DNA of 64,000 nucleotides from Idiomarina aquatica (GCF_004362895.1 NZ_SNXI01000002.1:186001-250000); one strand, 5' to 3'; positions 44,912-53,773 are shown, counted from the stretch's first letter. Numbers and translations: made by a program. The notes: generated from the letters alone by a model not told the origin.

Positions 44912-45695
44912 TTAATTGCCAATTGTAGTCGGTGTAGCGGATGGCAATGTCGGTTTCTATTAAGCGTTGACGCTGCGCTTCGTTATCCGCTAAAGCTTGT
45001 GCATATTGGCGCATATACTCACGAACGCCGGCCTCGTTGCCTTGCCTGAAGTCCTCAGCGTACCAGTCAAAGATCTTCGATAAATACAGACCCTTTTCGT
45101 CGATACCGTTTTTATCGCGATCGTGTAAAAACGACACCATTTGGTCTTCAAGCTGCTGTTCAAGTTCGTCAGCGATAAAAGCTTCTGCGCGAAGTTTAGG
45201 ACAGCTTACAGCGGCACAGACCAACGCGGCATGAATGCGTGGCTCGTCAAAATGAACGCGGATTTTTTCATGTTCCAGCCAGTCCAACGTGCGCTTTTTG
45301 CCCAGTAAGGTAAAGAATTCCTGTTCCCAGGGGCTGGTGAACAAGCCACCTAAATCCCTTATTGATTCCGCGTCGCCGGATTTAAATTGATCCCAGTTGT
45401 TGATAATCAGTTGCAAGGTAAAGGCGTTATAGGCATTGATTAAAAACGCCAGTTGCTGGTTTTCGTTCCATTGCTGGTATTGCCCTTGATTGACCGAAGA
45501 AAGTTGATTGAGGTAAATATTAAGCACATCGGGAGAGTCGGCCAAAGCGGCGTAGTCAATCGCCGATTTCAGGCCGTTATCAGAAACCACCACACGCTGC
45601 TGCAGCACCTCGGTAAAGGCGAAGTGCTGATGATTAAAGTCTTTGGCATGAGAGGCCACTGTAAGTAATAAAACTAGTAAAGCAAAAAAACGCAT
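44883..45695 (-). CDS. Secreted DUF547 protein
   Basis: 270 residues. The signal peptide is cleaved after VASHA. The DUF547 domain (about 65-220) includes QLAFLINAYNAFTLQLIINNW, RDLGGLFTSPWEQEFFTLLGKKRTLDWLEHEKIRVHFDEPRIHAALVCAAVSCPKLR (in parts; the A[AL]VCA..SCP Cys-Pro motif is diagnostic) and KIFDWYAEDF. Function is unknown; a glutaredoxin- or transglutaminase-like fold has been suggested. The last seven residues are encoded by a repeat hairpin, so the original end may have been altered. Confidence 0.85.
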   Translation of the reverse strand: MRFFALLVLLLTVASHAKDFNHQHFAFTEVLQQRVVVSDNGLKSAIDYAALADSPDVLNIYLNQLSSVNQGQYQQWNENQQLAFLINAYNAFTLQLIINNWDQFKSGDAESIRDLGGLFTSPWEQEFFTLLGKKRTLDWLEHEKIRVHFDEPRIHAALVCAAVSCPKLRAEAFIADELEQQLEDQMVSFLHDRDKNGIDEKGLYLSKIFDWYAEDFRQGNEAGVREYMRQYAQALADNEAQRQRLIETDIAIRYTDYNWQLNSRSRLQRD

Positions 45696-45710
45696 AGTGA
45701 TCTCCTGGCT

Positions 45711-45772
45711 ATCCGTAGCGTGCGTCCCGACGCACGGTCAAATAAGGCTTGCGTCAGGACGCAAGCTACACT
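45711..45772. repeat. Mosaic hairpin pair
   Basis: CGTAGCGTGCGTC-CC-GACGCACG and GCTTGCGTC-AG-GACGCAAGCTAC lie between the DoxX and DUF547 genes. The GTAGC and GCTAC ends face outward, as in the pair at 9297-9363. Confidence 0.75.
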
Positions 45773-46170
45773 TAGATCGCCAATTTCGTATCATGGTCGC
45801 GCAGCATAAATAGCGCAATACAGGCTGCCAGCATTGGCCAGGCGGCAAAAAACAACAAGTTATTGAACGCATCGATGTATTGCGGGAATGAAGATAACGT
45901 GGAAACACCGTGCATTACCAATATCACACCATAGGTAATGGTTTTCCATAGGCCCGCCAAAAATGCTAAGCACAACAAGATTTGCAGAATGCCTAGTACG
46001 GTTGCGATGGTTGCTGATAATCCTGCAATACCGTAAAAACCTTCGAATACCGCGGCGGTATGGCCTGGATTTAACAGTTTATCCAGTGCCCACACGAACA
46101 TCACAATAAAAATGCCAACGCGAAGTGTTAGCAGCGCCCAGGGTAGCTTTTGTTCAAGTGTATTACTCAT
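45772..46170 (-). CDS. DoxX-like small membrane protein
   Basis: 132 residues with four predicted membrane helices: LLTLRVGIFIVMFVWALDKLL, IATVLGILQILLCLAFLAGLW, TYGVILVMHGVSTL and LLFFAAWPMLAACIALFML. Its size and helix layout fit the DoxX/DoxD superfamily, whose roles include thiol and sulfur redox. The GGAA before the ATG is a weak ribosome site. It may be co-transcribed with the AhpD-like gene upstream, but a repeat of about 180 bases lies between them. Confidence 0.65.
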   Translation of the reverse strand: MSNTLEQKLPWALLTLRVGIFIVMFVWALDKLLNPGHTAAVFEGFYGIAGLSATIATVLGILQILLCLAFLAGLWKTITYGVILVMHGVSTLSSFPQYIDAFNNLLFFAAWPMLAACIALFMLRDHDTKLAI

Positions 46171-46197
46171 TTTTAATTCCTTTATTTTGTGCCGATG

Positions 46198-46378
46198 ATC
46201 GGTTTAGGCGCTTCGCGCGGTGTAGGCTCGTGCTTCGCACTCGCGGTTTGGGGGCTGCAAAGCTACACCGTCCGCAGGCCCTATCCCCTCGCGCCGAAGG
46301 CGGCGAGCTACACCGCGAGAGCGCAGCTCGAGCCTAAACCGCGCGCAGCGCCTACCCCGCGAGCGCAGCGAGCCTATT
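46198..46378. repeat. Mosaic palindromic repeat, long composite form
   Basis: Words such as GCGCTTCGCGCGGTGTAG, CTCGTGCTTCGCACTCGCGG, CCTCGCGCCGAAGGCGG and CCGCGAGCGCAGCGAGCC follow one another, joined by GGTGTAG or CTACACC linkers, and the right half mirrors the left. The right edge forms the TAG stop of the AhpD-like gene on the minus strand. The plan is the same as at 1936-2068 and 53585-53748. Short open frames across it are spurious. Confidence 0.75.
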
Positions 46379-46913
46379 TGAACTTCTGAAAAGGCTCATC
46401 GACCGGCGTCTGTGCAATGGCGTTGGTGTAGTTGCTCATGGTTTTTTGCGCAATACCCAAAATAACCTCTAGCACCTGACGATTGCCGTAGCCTGCATCA
46501 AAAAACGGACGTAAGTCAGTTTCCTCTACGTGACCGCGTTTCTCCAGCAGCGCCTCGGTGAAAATACGTAGCGCTTGTAGCTTCGGGTCATCAAGCGTTT
46601 CGCCATTTTTTAGTTGGCGGGTAATAGAATCATCAGCGCCCATCTGCTTGGCAATGGCAGTATGCGCCGGCACGCAATAATGGCAGCTGTGGTAAACGTT
46701 AATGGTTTGCCACACCACGGTTAGCTCGTTCTCATCAAAACTACTATTGGCAAACAGTTCGTGAATATCCTGATAAGCTTTTAATAGCCCCGGGGCTTCT
46801 GCCATCACAGCGTGCAGATTTGGGATCATGCCGAAGGACTTCTCAGAGCCCTCCAGCAGGGGTTTGCTGTCCTCGGGTGCTGATCCTTTATCGTGTAGTT
46901 TAAAGTCTGTCAT
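46374..46913 (-). CDS. Carboxymuconolactone decarboxylase / AhpD-like protein
   Basis: 179 residues. The AhpD-type redox motif is YHSCHYCVPAHTAIAKQMG, with Cys-x-x-Cys and the following His; the flanking helices VWQTINVYHS and ALRIFTEALLEKRG fit the CMD fold. AhpD-like proteins are alkylhydroperoxide or thiol-dependent peroxidases. The N-terminus (LLEGSEKSFGMIPNLHAVMAEAPGLLKAYQ) is typical of the longer peroxidase-related group. A GGAGAAG site precedes the ATG. With the DoxX-like gene downstream it may form a small redox unit. Confidence 0.87.
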   Translation of the reverse strand: MTDFKLHDKGSAPEDSKPLLEGSEKSFGMIPNLHAVMAEAPGLLKAYQDIHELFANSSFDENELTVVWQTINVYHSCHYCVPAHTAIAKQMGADDSITRQLKNGETLDDPKLQALRIFTEALLEKRGHVEETDLRPFFDAGYGNRQVLEVILGIAQKTMSNYTNAIAQTPVDEPFQKFK

Positions 46914-46986
46914 AGTGCTTCTCCTGTTGCATAGTCTGTGCTTTTCTGCACAAAGTATTGAAAATTGTATTTACTATCCGAATACG

Positions 46987-47886
46987 CTATTGCGTTAACG
47001 GCGCGACAGTCTGCGCAATAAAACGTTTGATCAGCGTCGTATCTTCGCGCGGTTGGTTGTCCGCAGCATCCGCGTAATGTCCGGTTGGCTTGGCTACCCA
47101 GATCGAGTCTTTTTTAACCAGTTGCATTTGAGCATTACATAACGGGCAGGCGATCAGATCATTTTCATTGGCATCGCTGGGTTGACTTACCACCGGGCCG
47201 CAAGTGGGACATTCGTGCAGTGGAATGCCGTCATCACTGTGCATTAAAATCCGATCCAGCTGACCTGCTTCATCCAACGCAAACATCACTTCAACCCAGC
47301 GTTGATGAAATTGCGAACCGCTGTTCTCTTGCAATATGCTCAACGCTTTTTGTTTTGACATCGGGGCTCGATAGGGCCGCGCACTGGTCATCGCGTCAAA
47401 AGCGTCGGCGACACCTATAATCGCCGCTTCAAGCGGAATCTGCTGCTGACTTAAACCGAAAGGATAACCTTTGCCGTCAGGCCGTTCGTGGTGCAGCTCG
47501 ACAGCTTTTATGACTAAATCCGACAACGGGTGAGCAGCGAGTAGTCGTGCGCCATTGCCGGGATGCATCTTAATAATGGCAAATTCATCGTCGCTTAATT
47601 GCCCGGGCTTTCCCAGCACCGCATCAGCAATAGAAACCTTGCCAATATCATGCAGAAAACCACCGAGTCCGATGCGGGCTATGTCGGCATCCGCAAAGCC
47701 CTGATGACGCGCCATCAGCTTGGCATACTGAGAGACTCGCCATAGGTGACCGCCAGTATAGGGGTCTTTTGCTTCAACGAACCACGCCATTACAGCCAAG
47801 CTCGTCAGCAGTTCCGTTTGTGACTGCCTGGATAAGGGCGTCGCAGTTGCTGCGCCAGACCATAACGCTTTAAGTCGATTAAACAT
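46987..47886 (-). CDS. HD-GYP domain protein with C-terminal zinc ribbon
   Basis: 299 residues. The HD-GYP domain (about 28-205) has HLWRVSQYA, HD at 79-80 in FLHDIGKV, MHPGNGARLL, HHERPDGKGYP at 132-142 and VADAFDAMTSARPYR. These are the residues of an active cyclic-di-GMP phosphodiesterase. A treble-clef or zinc-ribbon-like tail follows with CPTC (226, 229) and CPLC (247, 250). No receiver or sensor domain is present, so the zinc ribbon may be the regulatory or partner-binding part. It is divergent from the bufferin operon and shares its 171-base upstream region. Confidence 0.9.
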   Translation of the reverse strand: MFNRLKALWSGAATATPLSRQSQTELLTSLAVMAWFVEAKDPYTGGHLWRVSQYAKLMARHQGFADADIARIGLGGFLHDIGKVSIADAVLGKPGQLSDDEFAIIKMHPGNGARLLAAHPLSDLVIKAVELHHERPDGKGYPFGLSQQQIPLEAAIIGVADAFDAMTSARPYRAPMSKQKALSILQENSGSQFHQRWVEVMFALDEAGQLDRILMHSDDGIPLHECPTCGPVVSQPSDANENDLIACPLCNAQMQLVKKDSIWVAKPTGHYADAADNQPREDTTLIKRFIAQTVAPLTQ

Positions 47887-48057
47887 AACGCTGCTCCGTT
47901 GCTGTGTTGATTACATCATAGAAGCATTAATTGCATACTGGGAAGCGCTAAAACTCGGTACCGGTGTTTTGGTCGTGTGTTCCGTTGTTTTAGATGTAAC
48001 GCTTGGTGTTGCAAAGGGCTAGGCTAAAAATGCAACAACCAACGAGGAGTGTTTATT
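47887..48057. promoter_or_regulatory. Divergent upstream region of the HD-GYP gene and the bufferin operon
   Basis: A small inverted repeat GTTGCA (48008-48013) and TGCAAC (48031-48036) with a 17-base spacer lies just upstream of the GAGGAG ribosome site of the bufferin gene. I do not see a clear metal-regulator box or a sigma factor gene nearby. Bufferin operons elsewhere are under ECF sigma or metal control, so the regulator here must lie outside the window or be of another type. Confidence 0.35.
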
Positions 48058-48426
48058 ATGAAAAAAGCAACTGTTCAAACCGCCTTGATGACAGGTGTCG
48101 CTATGGCATCAATGGCAACAACCAGCGCGATGGCCGCCGGTAATTCACAGCTGACACTGGCAAGTGCGGCCCCACAAGAAGTGCAGCAGAAGTTTAACCA
48201 GTGGCTTGGCGGAGAACAAGTGGAAGGGCGCATGGAGCGTTGTTATGGTATTGCCCTAGCGGGAGAAAACGATTGCCGAGCGGGCGCAGGCACCAGCTGT
48301 GAGGGAACGTCGACGGTCGATTTTCAGGGTAATGCCTGGACGTTTACGCCCAAGGGAACCTGCAGTTACATTTTGACGCCCGAAGGTGAAGCTTCATTAC
48401 AGCCGTTAGACCGCAACACGGCATAA
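48058..48426 (+). CDS. bufA1: Bufferin-type metallophore precursor peptide (DUF2282)
   Basis: 122 residues. A long signal peptide ends near SAMAA. The DUF2282 core [20 protein letters not shown]...SCEGTS...[14 protein letters not shown] carries four Cys at 62, 73, 81 and 102. In Caulobacter BufA1 such Cys are partly converted to 5-thiooxazoles by the DUF692 enzyme, and the exported product binds copper. The start at 48058 follows GAGGAG; an in-frame GTG at 48049 is too close to that site. Only three bases separate it from the DUF692 gene. The family and pairing are firm; the metal bound here is unknown. Confidence 0.9.
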   Translation: MKKATVQTALMTGVAMASMATTSAMAAGNSQLTLASAAPQEVQQKFNQWLGGEQVEGRMERCYGIALAGENDCRAGAGTSCEGTSTVDFQGNAWTFTPKGTCSYILTPEGEASLQPLDRNTA

Positions 48427-48429
48427 GTT

Positions 48430-49290
48430 ATGACGGGTTTTAACTCGGTGCCAGTCCGATCCCTGGGTAGCGGGATTGGACTGAGTTTTAAAGCTGATTT
48501 TTATGATGCCGTGATGTCCCTTGAACCATCTGCATTCTGGTTTGAAGTACATACCGAGAATTACTGCGCGGTGGGCGGCCCGCGGCGGCGCATGTTGGCA
48601 GAAATAGCTGAACGTTTTGCTGTAAGTCTGCATGGCGTTGCGGGCTCGCTCGGCAACAGTTCGCATGATCCACACGCCCATTTAAAGCAAGTGAACCAAT
48701 TGGTGCGGCAAATAAATCCGGCACTGGTGTCGGAGCATGTTGCCTGGTCAATGAGCGATCACGAATATTTTGCCGATCTGCTCCCCATCAAGCGCACGCA
48801 ACAAGCCCTTCAGACATTGGTTAATAATATTGACAGGTATCAGAATGCGGTTGGCCGGCAAATTCTTATTGAGAATCCAACGCACTATGTTGACTTACTC
48901 CACGACTGTGCAGAGCCCGAGTTCATGCTTGAGGTAACGCAGCGCAGTGGCTGTGGTCTACTAATGGATTTAACCAACCTTTACTTGAGCCAGATTAATT
49001 GTGGTATCGATGCCGGGCAGTATATCCGGAAGATACCGGCCAACGCGGTTGGCGAACTTCATGTTGCCGGGTTCGAGCCCGATGTGGGCGTGCATGGACT
49101 CCTAATTGATAGCCACAGCCAGCCGGTACCTGACGCAATCAAAGATTTATTGTCACTCGCTTACCAACAGTGGGGTGATAAACCTACGCTGCTTGAGCGT
49201 GATGCAAACCTGCCAGCCTTTTCTGAGCTCCAGCAAGAAGCGCAGCAGTTGCTTGATATCAAAGAGGACACTGTGCATGCCATCGCTTGA
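48430..49290 (+). CDS. bufB1: DUF692 multinuclear non-heme iron oxidase (bufferin maturase)
   Basis: 286 residues with a TIM-barrel DUF692 fold. Conserved metal-site stretches are LGSGIGLSF, WFEVHTENY, SLHGVAGSLG, VSEHVAWS, IENPTHYVD, LMDLTNLYL, ELHVAGFE, VHGLLIDSHS and LERDANLP. MNIO enzymes such as MbnB and BufB1 use two or three iron atoms and O2 to remodel Cys residues of a precursor peptide. Its substrate is surely the adjacent DUF2282 peptide. It overlaps the partner gene bufC by 14 bases. Confidence 0.92.
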   Translation: MTGFNSVPVRSLGSGIGLSFKADFYDAVMSLEPSAFWFEVHTENYCAVGGPRRRMLAEIAERFAVSLHGVAGSLGNSSHDPHAHLKQVNQLVRQINPALVSEHVAWSMSDHEYFADLLPIKRTQQALQTLVNNIDRYQNAVGRQILIENPTHYVDLLHDCAEPEFMLEVTQRSGCGLLMDLTNLYLSQINCGIDAGQYIRKIPANAVGELHVAGFEPDVGVHGLLIDSHSQPVPDAIKDLLSLAYQQWGDKPTLLERDANLPAFSELQQEAQQLLDIKEDTVHAIA

Positions 49291-49987
49291 ACGGGAAATG
49301 ATTAAGAATTTTCGATTTGGGTGCGCGAGTCACCGATTTGCGATTTATGCAAATAATCGGATGGCGGCACTACGCACAGCCTTAGAGCAGAATTTTAAAA
49401 CATTAGTTGCTTATTGCGGTGCGCCTGGCGTGCGACCGTTGTTGCGCGAGTATTGTCAGGCTCACCCGCCGACCTCGCCCTATTTAGTCTATTTTGGAGA
49501 GCGACTCAGCGAGTTTCTCCGTCGCCGGGGTTTGTTCGTTGAGGCCGACCTTGCTGCGCTCGACTATGCCTGGCTGTCGGCGCTAATGGCGCCTGAAGTC
49601 ATTGCTGCCGCGGCCACGCAGCTGACTAAGCCCGGCCGGCTGTCACAGCTACAGTTAAATCCTAGCTTTTGTATCTGTTCGTGTCAGACACACAACTTAG
49701 CACAATGGTTGTCATTAACGCAGCAAAGCACACAACAACCATTGCCGAATCAGGATGACAATGCGCAACTTCATACAATCGATGTCTTACTTTACCGCAA
49801 CCAGCATATGCAGATTAATGTGTTGCCATTGAATGAGCCTGAGTCGCTGTTTATTGAATGTTTGCTACAAGGTTTAACCGTAGAGAAGGCGGCGCAAAGG
49901 GTTGCCAGTGGATACCCTGCATTTTCCCTGAGCGAGTGGTTTGCGCGCTTACTTGTTATGGGAGCCTTTTATGAAAAGTCTGAGTAA
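49277..49987 (+). CDS. bufC1: DUF2063-type partner of the bufferin oxidase
   Basis: 236 residues from the ATG at 49277, inside the bufB 3' end. The N-terminal DUF2063-like domain (about 10-105) shows FRFGCASHRFAIYANNRMAALRTALEQNF and YLVYFGERLSEFLRRR. The C-terminal half (about 150-235, INVLPLNEPESLFIECLLQGLTVEKAAQRV) is a peptide-recognition-like region. In known systems this partner binds the precursor and complexes with the oxidase. It ends 17 bases into the DoxX gene. Confidence 0.85.
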   Translation: MPSLEREMIKNFRFGCASHRFAIYANNRMAALRTALEQNFKTLVAYCGAPGVRPLLREYCQAHPPTSPYLVYFGERLSEFLRRRGLFVEADLAALDYAWLSALMAPEVIAAAATQLTKPGRLSQLQLNPSFCICSCQTHNLAQWLSLTQQSTQQPLPNQDDNAQLHTIDVLLYRNQHMQINVLPLNEPESLFIECLLQGLTVEKAAQRVASGYPAFSLSEWFARLLVMGAFYEKSE

Positions 49988-50486
49988 AGTCCCGGAGTTC
50001 GCTCGAGACAGTGTTTTGCTGGGTACACGCTTGTTATTGGGGCAAGTTTTTCTTGCTTCAGGGTTATCAAAATGGAACGCCTGGTTTGACTTTGATGAGT
50101 CGAAATTAACGTTATTTAAATACGAGTTTTTTTGCCCTGATCCGCCGCGGGAAAATGCGTTGCAATTGTGTGAGGCAGCAACTTTAAGTTACCCACCTGA
50201 CAGTTTTGGACTCTGGATTGCAGAGACTATGGCGTATCTTGCCGGTGTAACCGAAGTGGTGTTACCTGTGCTGCTCATTGCGGGTCTACTGAGTCGTCCG
50301 GCCGCTATGGGCCTGCTGGGTATGGCACTGTTCATACAGTTAGCGGTGTATCCCAGCTGGGGGCACTTTATTAATCCGGCTGCCTGGTGGCTGCTTGCTG
50401 CGGGCTTCATTATCGTATTCGGGCCCGGCCGCTTGAGTGCTGACTTTATTATCCGCAAGTTTTGGCTTAAAAGGAAAAAACTATGA
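49971..50486 (+). CDS. DoxX-family membrane protein of the bufferin operon
   Basis: 171 residues from the ATG at 49971, which follows GGGAG and overlaps bufC. DoxX features: [26 protein letters not shown], a short periplasmic loop with two Cys ([17 protein letters not shown]), [39 protein letters not shown] and a last helix [14 protein letters not shown]. DoxX genes are a frequent fourth member of bufferin clusters, probably for redox or export support. It overlaps the chemoreceptor gene by four bases (ATGA). Confidence 0.85.
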   Translation: MKSLSKVPEFARDSVLLGTRLLLGQVFLASGLSKWNAWFDFDESKLTLFKYEFFCPDPPRENALQLCEAATLSYPPDSFGLWIAETMAYLAGVTEVVLPVLLIAGLLSRPAAMGLLGMALFIQLAVYPSWGHFINPAAWWLLAAGFIIVFGPGRLSADFIIRKFWLKRKKL

Positions 50487-52099
50487 AGCTAGTGCATAAG
50501 ATCTCGTTGGCATTTACTGCGGTGGCATTGGTTTTTGTGGTGTTTATCAGCTTGATGGTATTCACACTGAATGTTAACCAACAAAGTATCGAGCGGATTG
50601 ATCACTACAATAATCAGCTAACAACTGCCGGCACCGCACAACGATTGCTATTAGCGATGGAAAATGGTCAGCGAGGCTTCATTATTACTGGTTATGACGA
50701 TTTTATGGCGCCTTATTCTACCTCTCTTACTCAGTTTAACGACAGCCTTGCTGGGTTGAGAAAGTCGGAGTCGACTGCGGCCGGAAACAACGCATTGCAG
50801 GATATTCGTGATATTTTTGATGGCTGGCACGAGATCGCTTTGTTACCCACTATCGAAATGGCAAAGCAGGGTGATTTAGAACAAGCCCGCCGATACATTG
50901 GTCAAGCACGTGGTGAAATGCTGTTGGAGGATTTACGTACCCTGTTTGCTGATTATCGAACACTCAAACACGAGGCTATTACGCAACAACAAAAAAAGGC
51001 GACGTTTTATGACCAGCTGAGCTTTTGGGTTATGTTTGGCGGTGCGGGGTTACTTTTACTCGTAATTTTGGTTGCTGCGCTGTCAATTCGGCAGCAGCTG
51101 TTAAGTCGCCTGCAACAGGTCACTGATGTGGCGGGTGCAATTGGTCAGGGTAATTTAGCTAAACCAGTAGCGACTGACCAAGCCGATGAAATTAATGCCG
51201 TTATGCTTGCACTGGAGCATATGCGCAGGCAATTACAGCACACACTTGATGGTGTTCAGCGCGCCAGTGACGAGATTCATCAAGTCGGCAATGATTTAGT
51301 GAGCACAGCGAGTGAGCTAAGTCATACCGTAGAGCGGGAGAGTGTGACAAGCGATGAGGTAGTGCAGGCTATTGATGCGTTAAATGACCACATTGAACGT
51401 GTTGTGACACAATCTTCGCAAGCCGGGGAAGTTGCTGCTGGCGCTGGCGGGCGTGTGCATGAGAGCGCATCGACTGTCGAGCATGCGGTGGCGACGATGC
51501 AGTCGATTGCGACGTCAGTTAACGAAGCGTCATCAGATGTGCATAGCCTGGGGAAACAGTCCCAGCAAATCACCGAAATTATCGACACCATTAAAATCAT
51601 CGCTGACCAAACTAATTTACTGGCACTCAATGCCGCTATCGAGGCAGCTCGTGCCGGCGAACATGGCCGAGGCTTTGCGGTGGTAGCTGATGAGGTCAGA
51701 GCGTTGGCTAACCGAACCAGTCGCTCGACCGGTGAGATAGAAGCGATGATCGAACAAATTCAGCAGGTTGCACAACGCTCAGTAACGCAAATGAATGCGG
51801 GCGTGGAGCGGGTCAATCAGGGGGTTGAAGAAGGGCAGGCAGCTAAGCAAGCAATGCAGACGATTCAAACGCATTTTGATGAAGTCGTTGCGCTGGTTAC
51901 GCAGATATCGACTGCGTTGGATGAACAAAAACAAACCAGCACAACGTTATCAGCAAGTAGTAAAGAATTTCAGCGCAGCGTTGATGAAACAGCAAGTGCC
52001 AGTCAAACAACCAGCGCAGCGGCTGAACAACTCGATCGCTTATCGGCGCAGCTGCAACAGTCTTTAAAACAGTTTCAGCTTAAAGGCACATCAGTGTGA
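50483..52099 (+). CDS. Methyl-accepting chemotaxis protein in the bufferin operon
   Basis: 538 residues. TM1 is at about 9-30. A CHASE3-like periplasmic helical bundle (about 35-175) contains [22 protein letters not shown]2 is at about 182-204 and a HAMP domain at about 204-258. The cytoplasmic coiled coil has the conserved tip [19 protein letters not shown] and the stretch [22 protein letters not shown] from about 375. It overlaps the DoxX stop by four bases, so it is translationally coupled to the bufferin genes. This hints that the ligand is linked to the metal or stress that the bufferin handles. No C-terminal CheR-docking pentapeptide is seen. Confidence 0.9.
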   Translation: MKLVHKISLAFTAVALVFVVFISLMVFTLNVNQQSIERIDHYNNQLTTAGTAQRLLLAMENGQRGFIITGYDDFMAPYSTSLTQFNDSLAGLRKSESTAAGNNALQDIRDIFDGWHEIALLPTIEMAKQGDLEQARRYIGQARGEMLLEDLRTLFADYRTLKHEAITQQQKKATFYDQLSFWVMFGGAGLLLLVILVAALSIRQQLLSRLQQVTDVAGAIGQGNLAKPVATDQADEINAVMLALEHMRRQLQHTLDGVQRASDEIHQVGNDLVSTASELSHTVERESVTSDEVVQAIDALNDHIERVVTQSSQAGEVAAGAGGRVHESASTVEHAVATMQSIATSVNEASSDVHSLGKQSQQITEIIDTIKIIADQTNLLALNAAIEAARAGEHGRGFAVVADEVRALANRTSRSTGEIEAMIEQIQQVAQRSVTQMNAGVERVNQGVEEGQAAKQAMQTIQTHFDEVVALVTQISTALDEQKQTSTTLSASSKEFQRSVDETASASQTTSAAAEQLDRLSAQLQQSLKQFQLKGTSV

Positions 52100-52106
52100 G
52101 GAGTTA

Positions 52107-53021
52107 TCACAACTCACGGTAATGATTAGCCGAAACGTTGGCATAGCGCTTAAAAAAGCGGCTGAACGCGGTTGCAGACTGATAGCCCAGTTGCTCAGCG
52201 ATAAGTTCCAATGGCAGGTTGGTATTACTGAGCAACATGCGTGCACGTTGCAGACGCAATTGATCAACCAACTTTTTCGGTGCCAGACCCGTTTGCTTGT
52301 GACAGCGTTCGGCGAACGCACTCGGTGATAAAAACACTTTTCGCGCCATAGCCTCGACGGACCAGTCGCCGCCGGGTTCGTCAATGATGGCAAGCACGAG
52401 TGTGCGTAAGTGACGATCCTGCAACGCGGCCAATGGGCCATTAAGTTCTTGGTGGGCTTCAAGCACTGCCCGTAGCAGGTGAATGGCCAACACATCACTC
52501 AAACGTTGTACGATAGTTTGGCTACCGGGCTCGCCGGCTTGAGTTTCGGTTCTGATCATACGAATCAGTGCTTGCATATCATGCGCTTGTTGTTGGTGAT
52601 TAAGCACTATCCAGGGCGGCAATAACCTGAACACGGTGTCGGTGATCTGTGACGGGCTGTCAATGTCGTAGCAGACAACGCCGTTTTGTTGATGTTCAAG
52701 TTGGCAAAACTGCGGAATATCTTGTTCAGGAATTTCGCTGGGTACGGGCTGGCGACTCAGGAAATGTGAAATGCCTTGATTAACGAATACCACATCGCCT
52801 GCATGAAGCGCCTGCACGTCAGTCTGGTTTGACGGAAACCCAAACCAACAATCGCCTTGTGTTATTAGGTGCAGAGCTGCTTTGTCGGGCTCTCGGGCGA
52901 GTAGGGTCCAGTCGCCACACAGGCCCGACTGAAAGTGAAACTCGGTGCCTTGTGCAACTTGATTGAGTAGCGCATCAACAGTATTTGGTGTTTTGGTTGC
53001 TGAGTCCGGTGTTTTAGTCAT
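52107..53021 (-). CDS. AraC-family regulator with N-terminal cupin
   Basis: 304 residues. An N-terminal cupin of the AraC type (about 20-190, TEFHFQSGLCGDWTLLAREP, ALHAGDVVFVNQGISHFL) precedes the AraC double HTH (about 205-303): WSVEAMARKVFLSPSAFAERCHKQTGLAP and LPLELIAEQLGYQSATAFSRFFKRY. This architecture often controls an adjacent transport or metabolic gene. It converges on the bufferin operon and is divergent from the small gene at 53094, upstream of a siderophore-type receptor, which is its likeliest target. The ligand is unknown. Confidence 0.88.
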   Translation of the reverse strand: MTKTPDSATKTPNTVDALLNQVAQGTEFHFQSGLCGDWTLLAREPDKAALHLITQGDCWFGFPSNQTDVQALHAGDVVFVNQGISHFLSRQPVPSEIPEQDIPQFCQLEHQQNGVVCYDIDSPSQITDTVFRLLPPWIVLNHQQQAHDMQALIRMIRTETQAGEPGSQTIVQRLSDVLAIHLLRAVLEAHQELNGPLAALQDRHLRTLVLAIIDEPGGDWSVEAMARKVFLSPSAFAERCHKQTGLAPKKLVDQLRLQRARMLLSNTNLPLELIAEQLGYQSATAFSRFFKRYANVSANHYREL

Positions 53022-53093
53022 GTTGTTTTGCTTTGGACAGTGTCATTATTTAGTAAATCACTCGCTAAGAGTGCAGTAAAGGGGTAATCGTCA

Positions 53094-53537
53094 TTGGCAA
53101 TCAAAACGGTAACATTAGCGCGTCCGCATCCGGCTATCGTCGGTGATATGGTTCCTTTTTTAGAAAAGTTGGGTATTGAGGTAGAGCAAATAACGCGCCT
53201 TGAACAGTTGCAATACGAGCTGACGTTAACAACCGATGCAGTGGTGATTTCATTAGCCGTGACCTCAACTGTAAGAGCAACCGTTGAGCGTGTGCTAAGC
53301 GAAGTAATGCGATTGAATCCTAACGTGTTACTCATTTTTTCCAGTGAGTTACCGCTTAAAAAGAAACAGAAGAACTTATTTTATATGTTATCACGCTACT
53401 TTGAGAATCCTTGCATCACCGATTGTGATAATGAATGCGCTCCGACCTATGATGGGCGCTGTCTGTATATTTGTGGTGATGATTTAAAGCTTGAAGGGCG
53501 CCGACAAAAAGTAAGGGATTTGATAAAACGTTATTAA
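53094..53537 (+). CDS. Unrecognised protein with a Cys-rich C-terminal segment
   Basis: 147 residues, no family recognised. It starts at a TTG (53094) after AAAGGGG; the next ATG would remove 18 residues. The N-terminal 80 residues (VTLARPHPAIVGDMVPFLEKLGIEVEQI, DAVVISLAVTSTVRATVERVLSEVMRLNPNVLLIFSS) look like an alpha/beta receiver-like fold without the acidic pocket. The C-terminal part has five Cys within about 30 residues (NPCITDCDNECAP...GRCLYICGDD). That spacing could bind a metal or an iron-sulfur cluster. It is divergent from the AraC gene, so it may be controlled by it. Confidence 0.6.
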   Translation: MAIKTVTLARPHPAIVGDMVPFLEKLGIEVEQITRLEQLQYELTLTTDAVVISLAVTSTVRATVERVLSEVMRLNPNVLLIFSSELPLKKKQKNLFYMLSRYFENPCITDCDNECAPTYDGRCLYICGDDLKLEGRRQKVRDLIKRY

Positions 53538-53584
53538 AACATCCAAAATACCAATGAGTTACGTAATCCAATGACGATGTAGGC

Positions 53585-53748
53585 TTTGCGGTATAGGCGC
53601 TTCGCGCGGTGTAGCTCGTCGCCTTCGGCGCGAGGGTATAGGGCCGAAGGCCGGTTTAATGCGTGAAGCTTATACCCCCTCGCGCCGAAGGCAGCGAGCT
53701 ACACCGCGAGTGCGCAGCACGAGCCTACACCGCGCGCAGCGCCCAAAC
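53585..53748. repeat. Mosaic palindromic repeat, long composite form
   Basis: Starts TAGGCGCTTCGCGCGGTGTAG and ends CTACACCGCGCGCAGCGCC, so the two ends pair. Inside are CTCGTCGCCTTCGGCGCGAG, GGGCCGAAGGCC and CCTCGCGCCGAAGGCAGCGAGC words. The plan is that of 46198-46378 and 1936-2068 with different hairpin words in some slots. It lies just upstream of the receptor gene at 53774. Confidence 0.75.
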
Positions 53749-53773
53749 CAGAATCAATCGATAGGATAAAGCA

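Noticed and set aside
46198-46378. Rho-independent terminators in composite repeats
   Set aside because: The stems are strong but lack T tracts, so I describe them as repeats with only possible termination activity.
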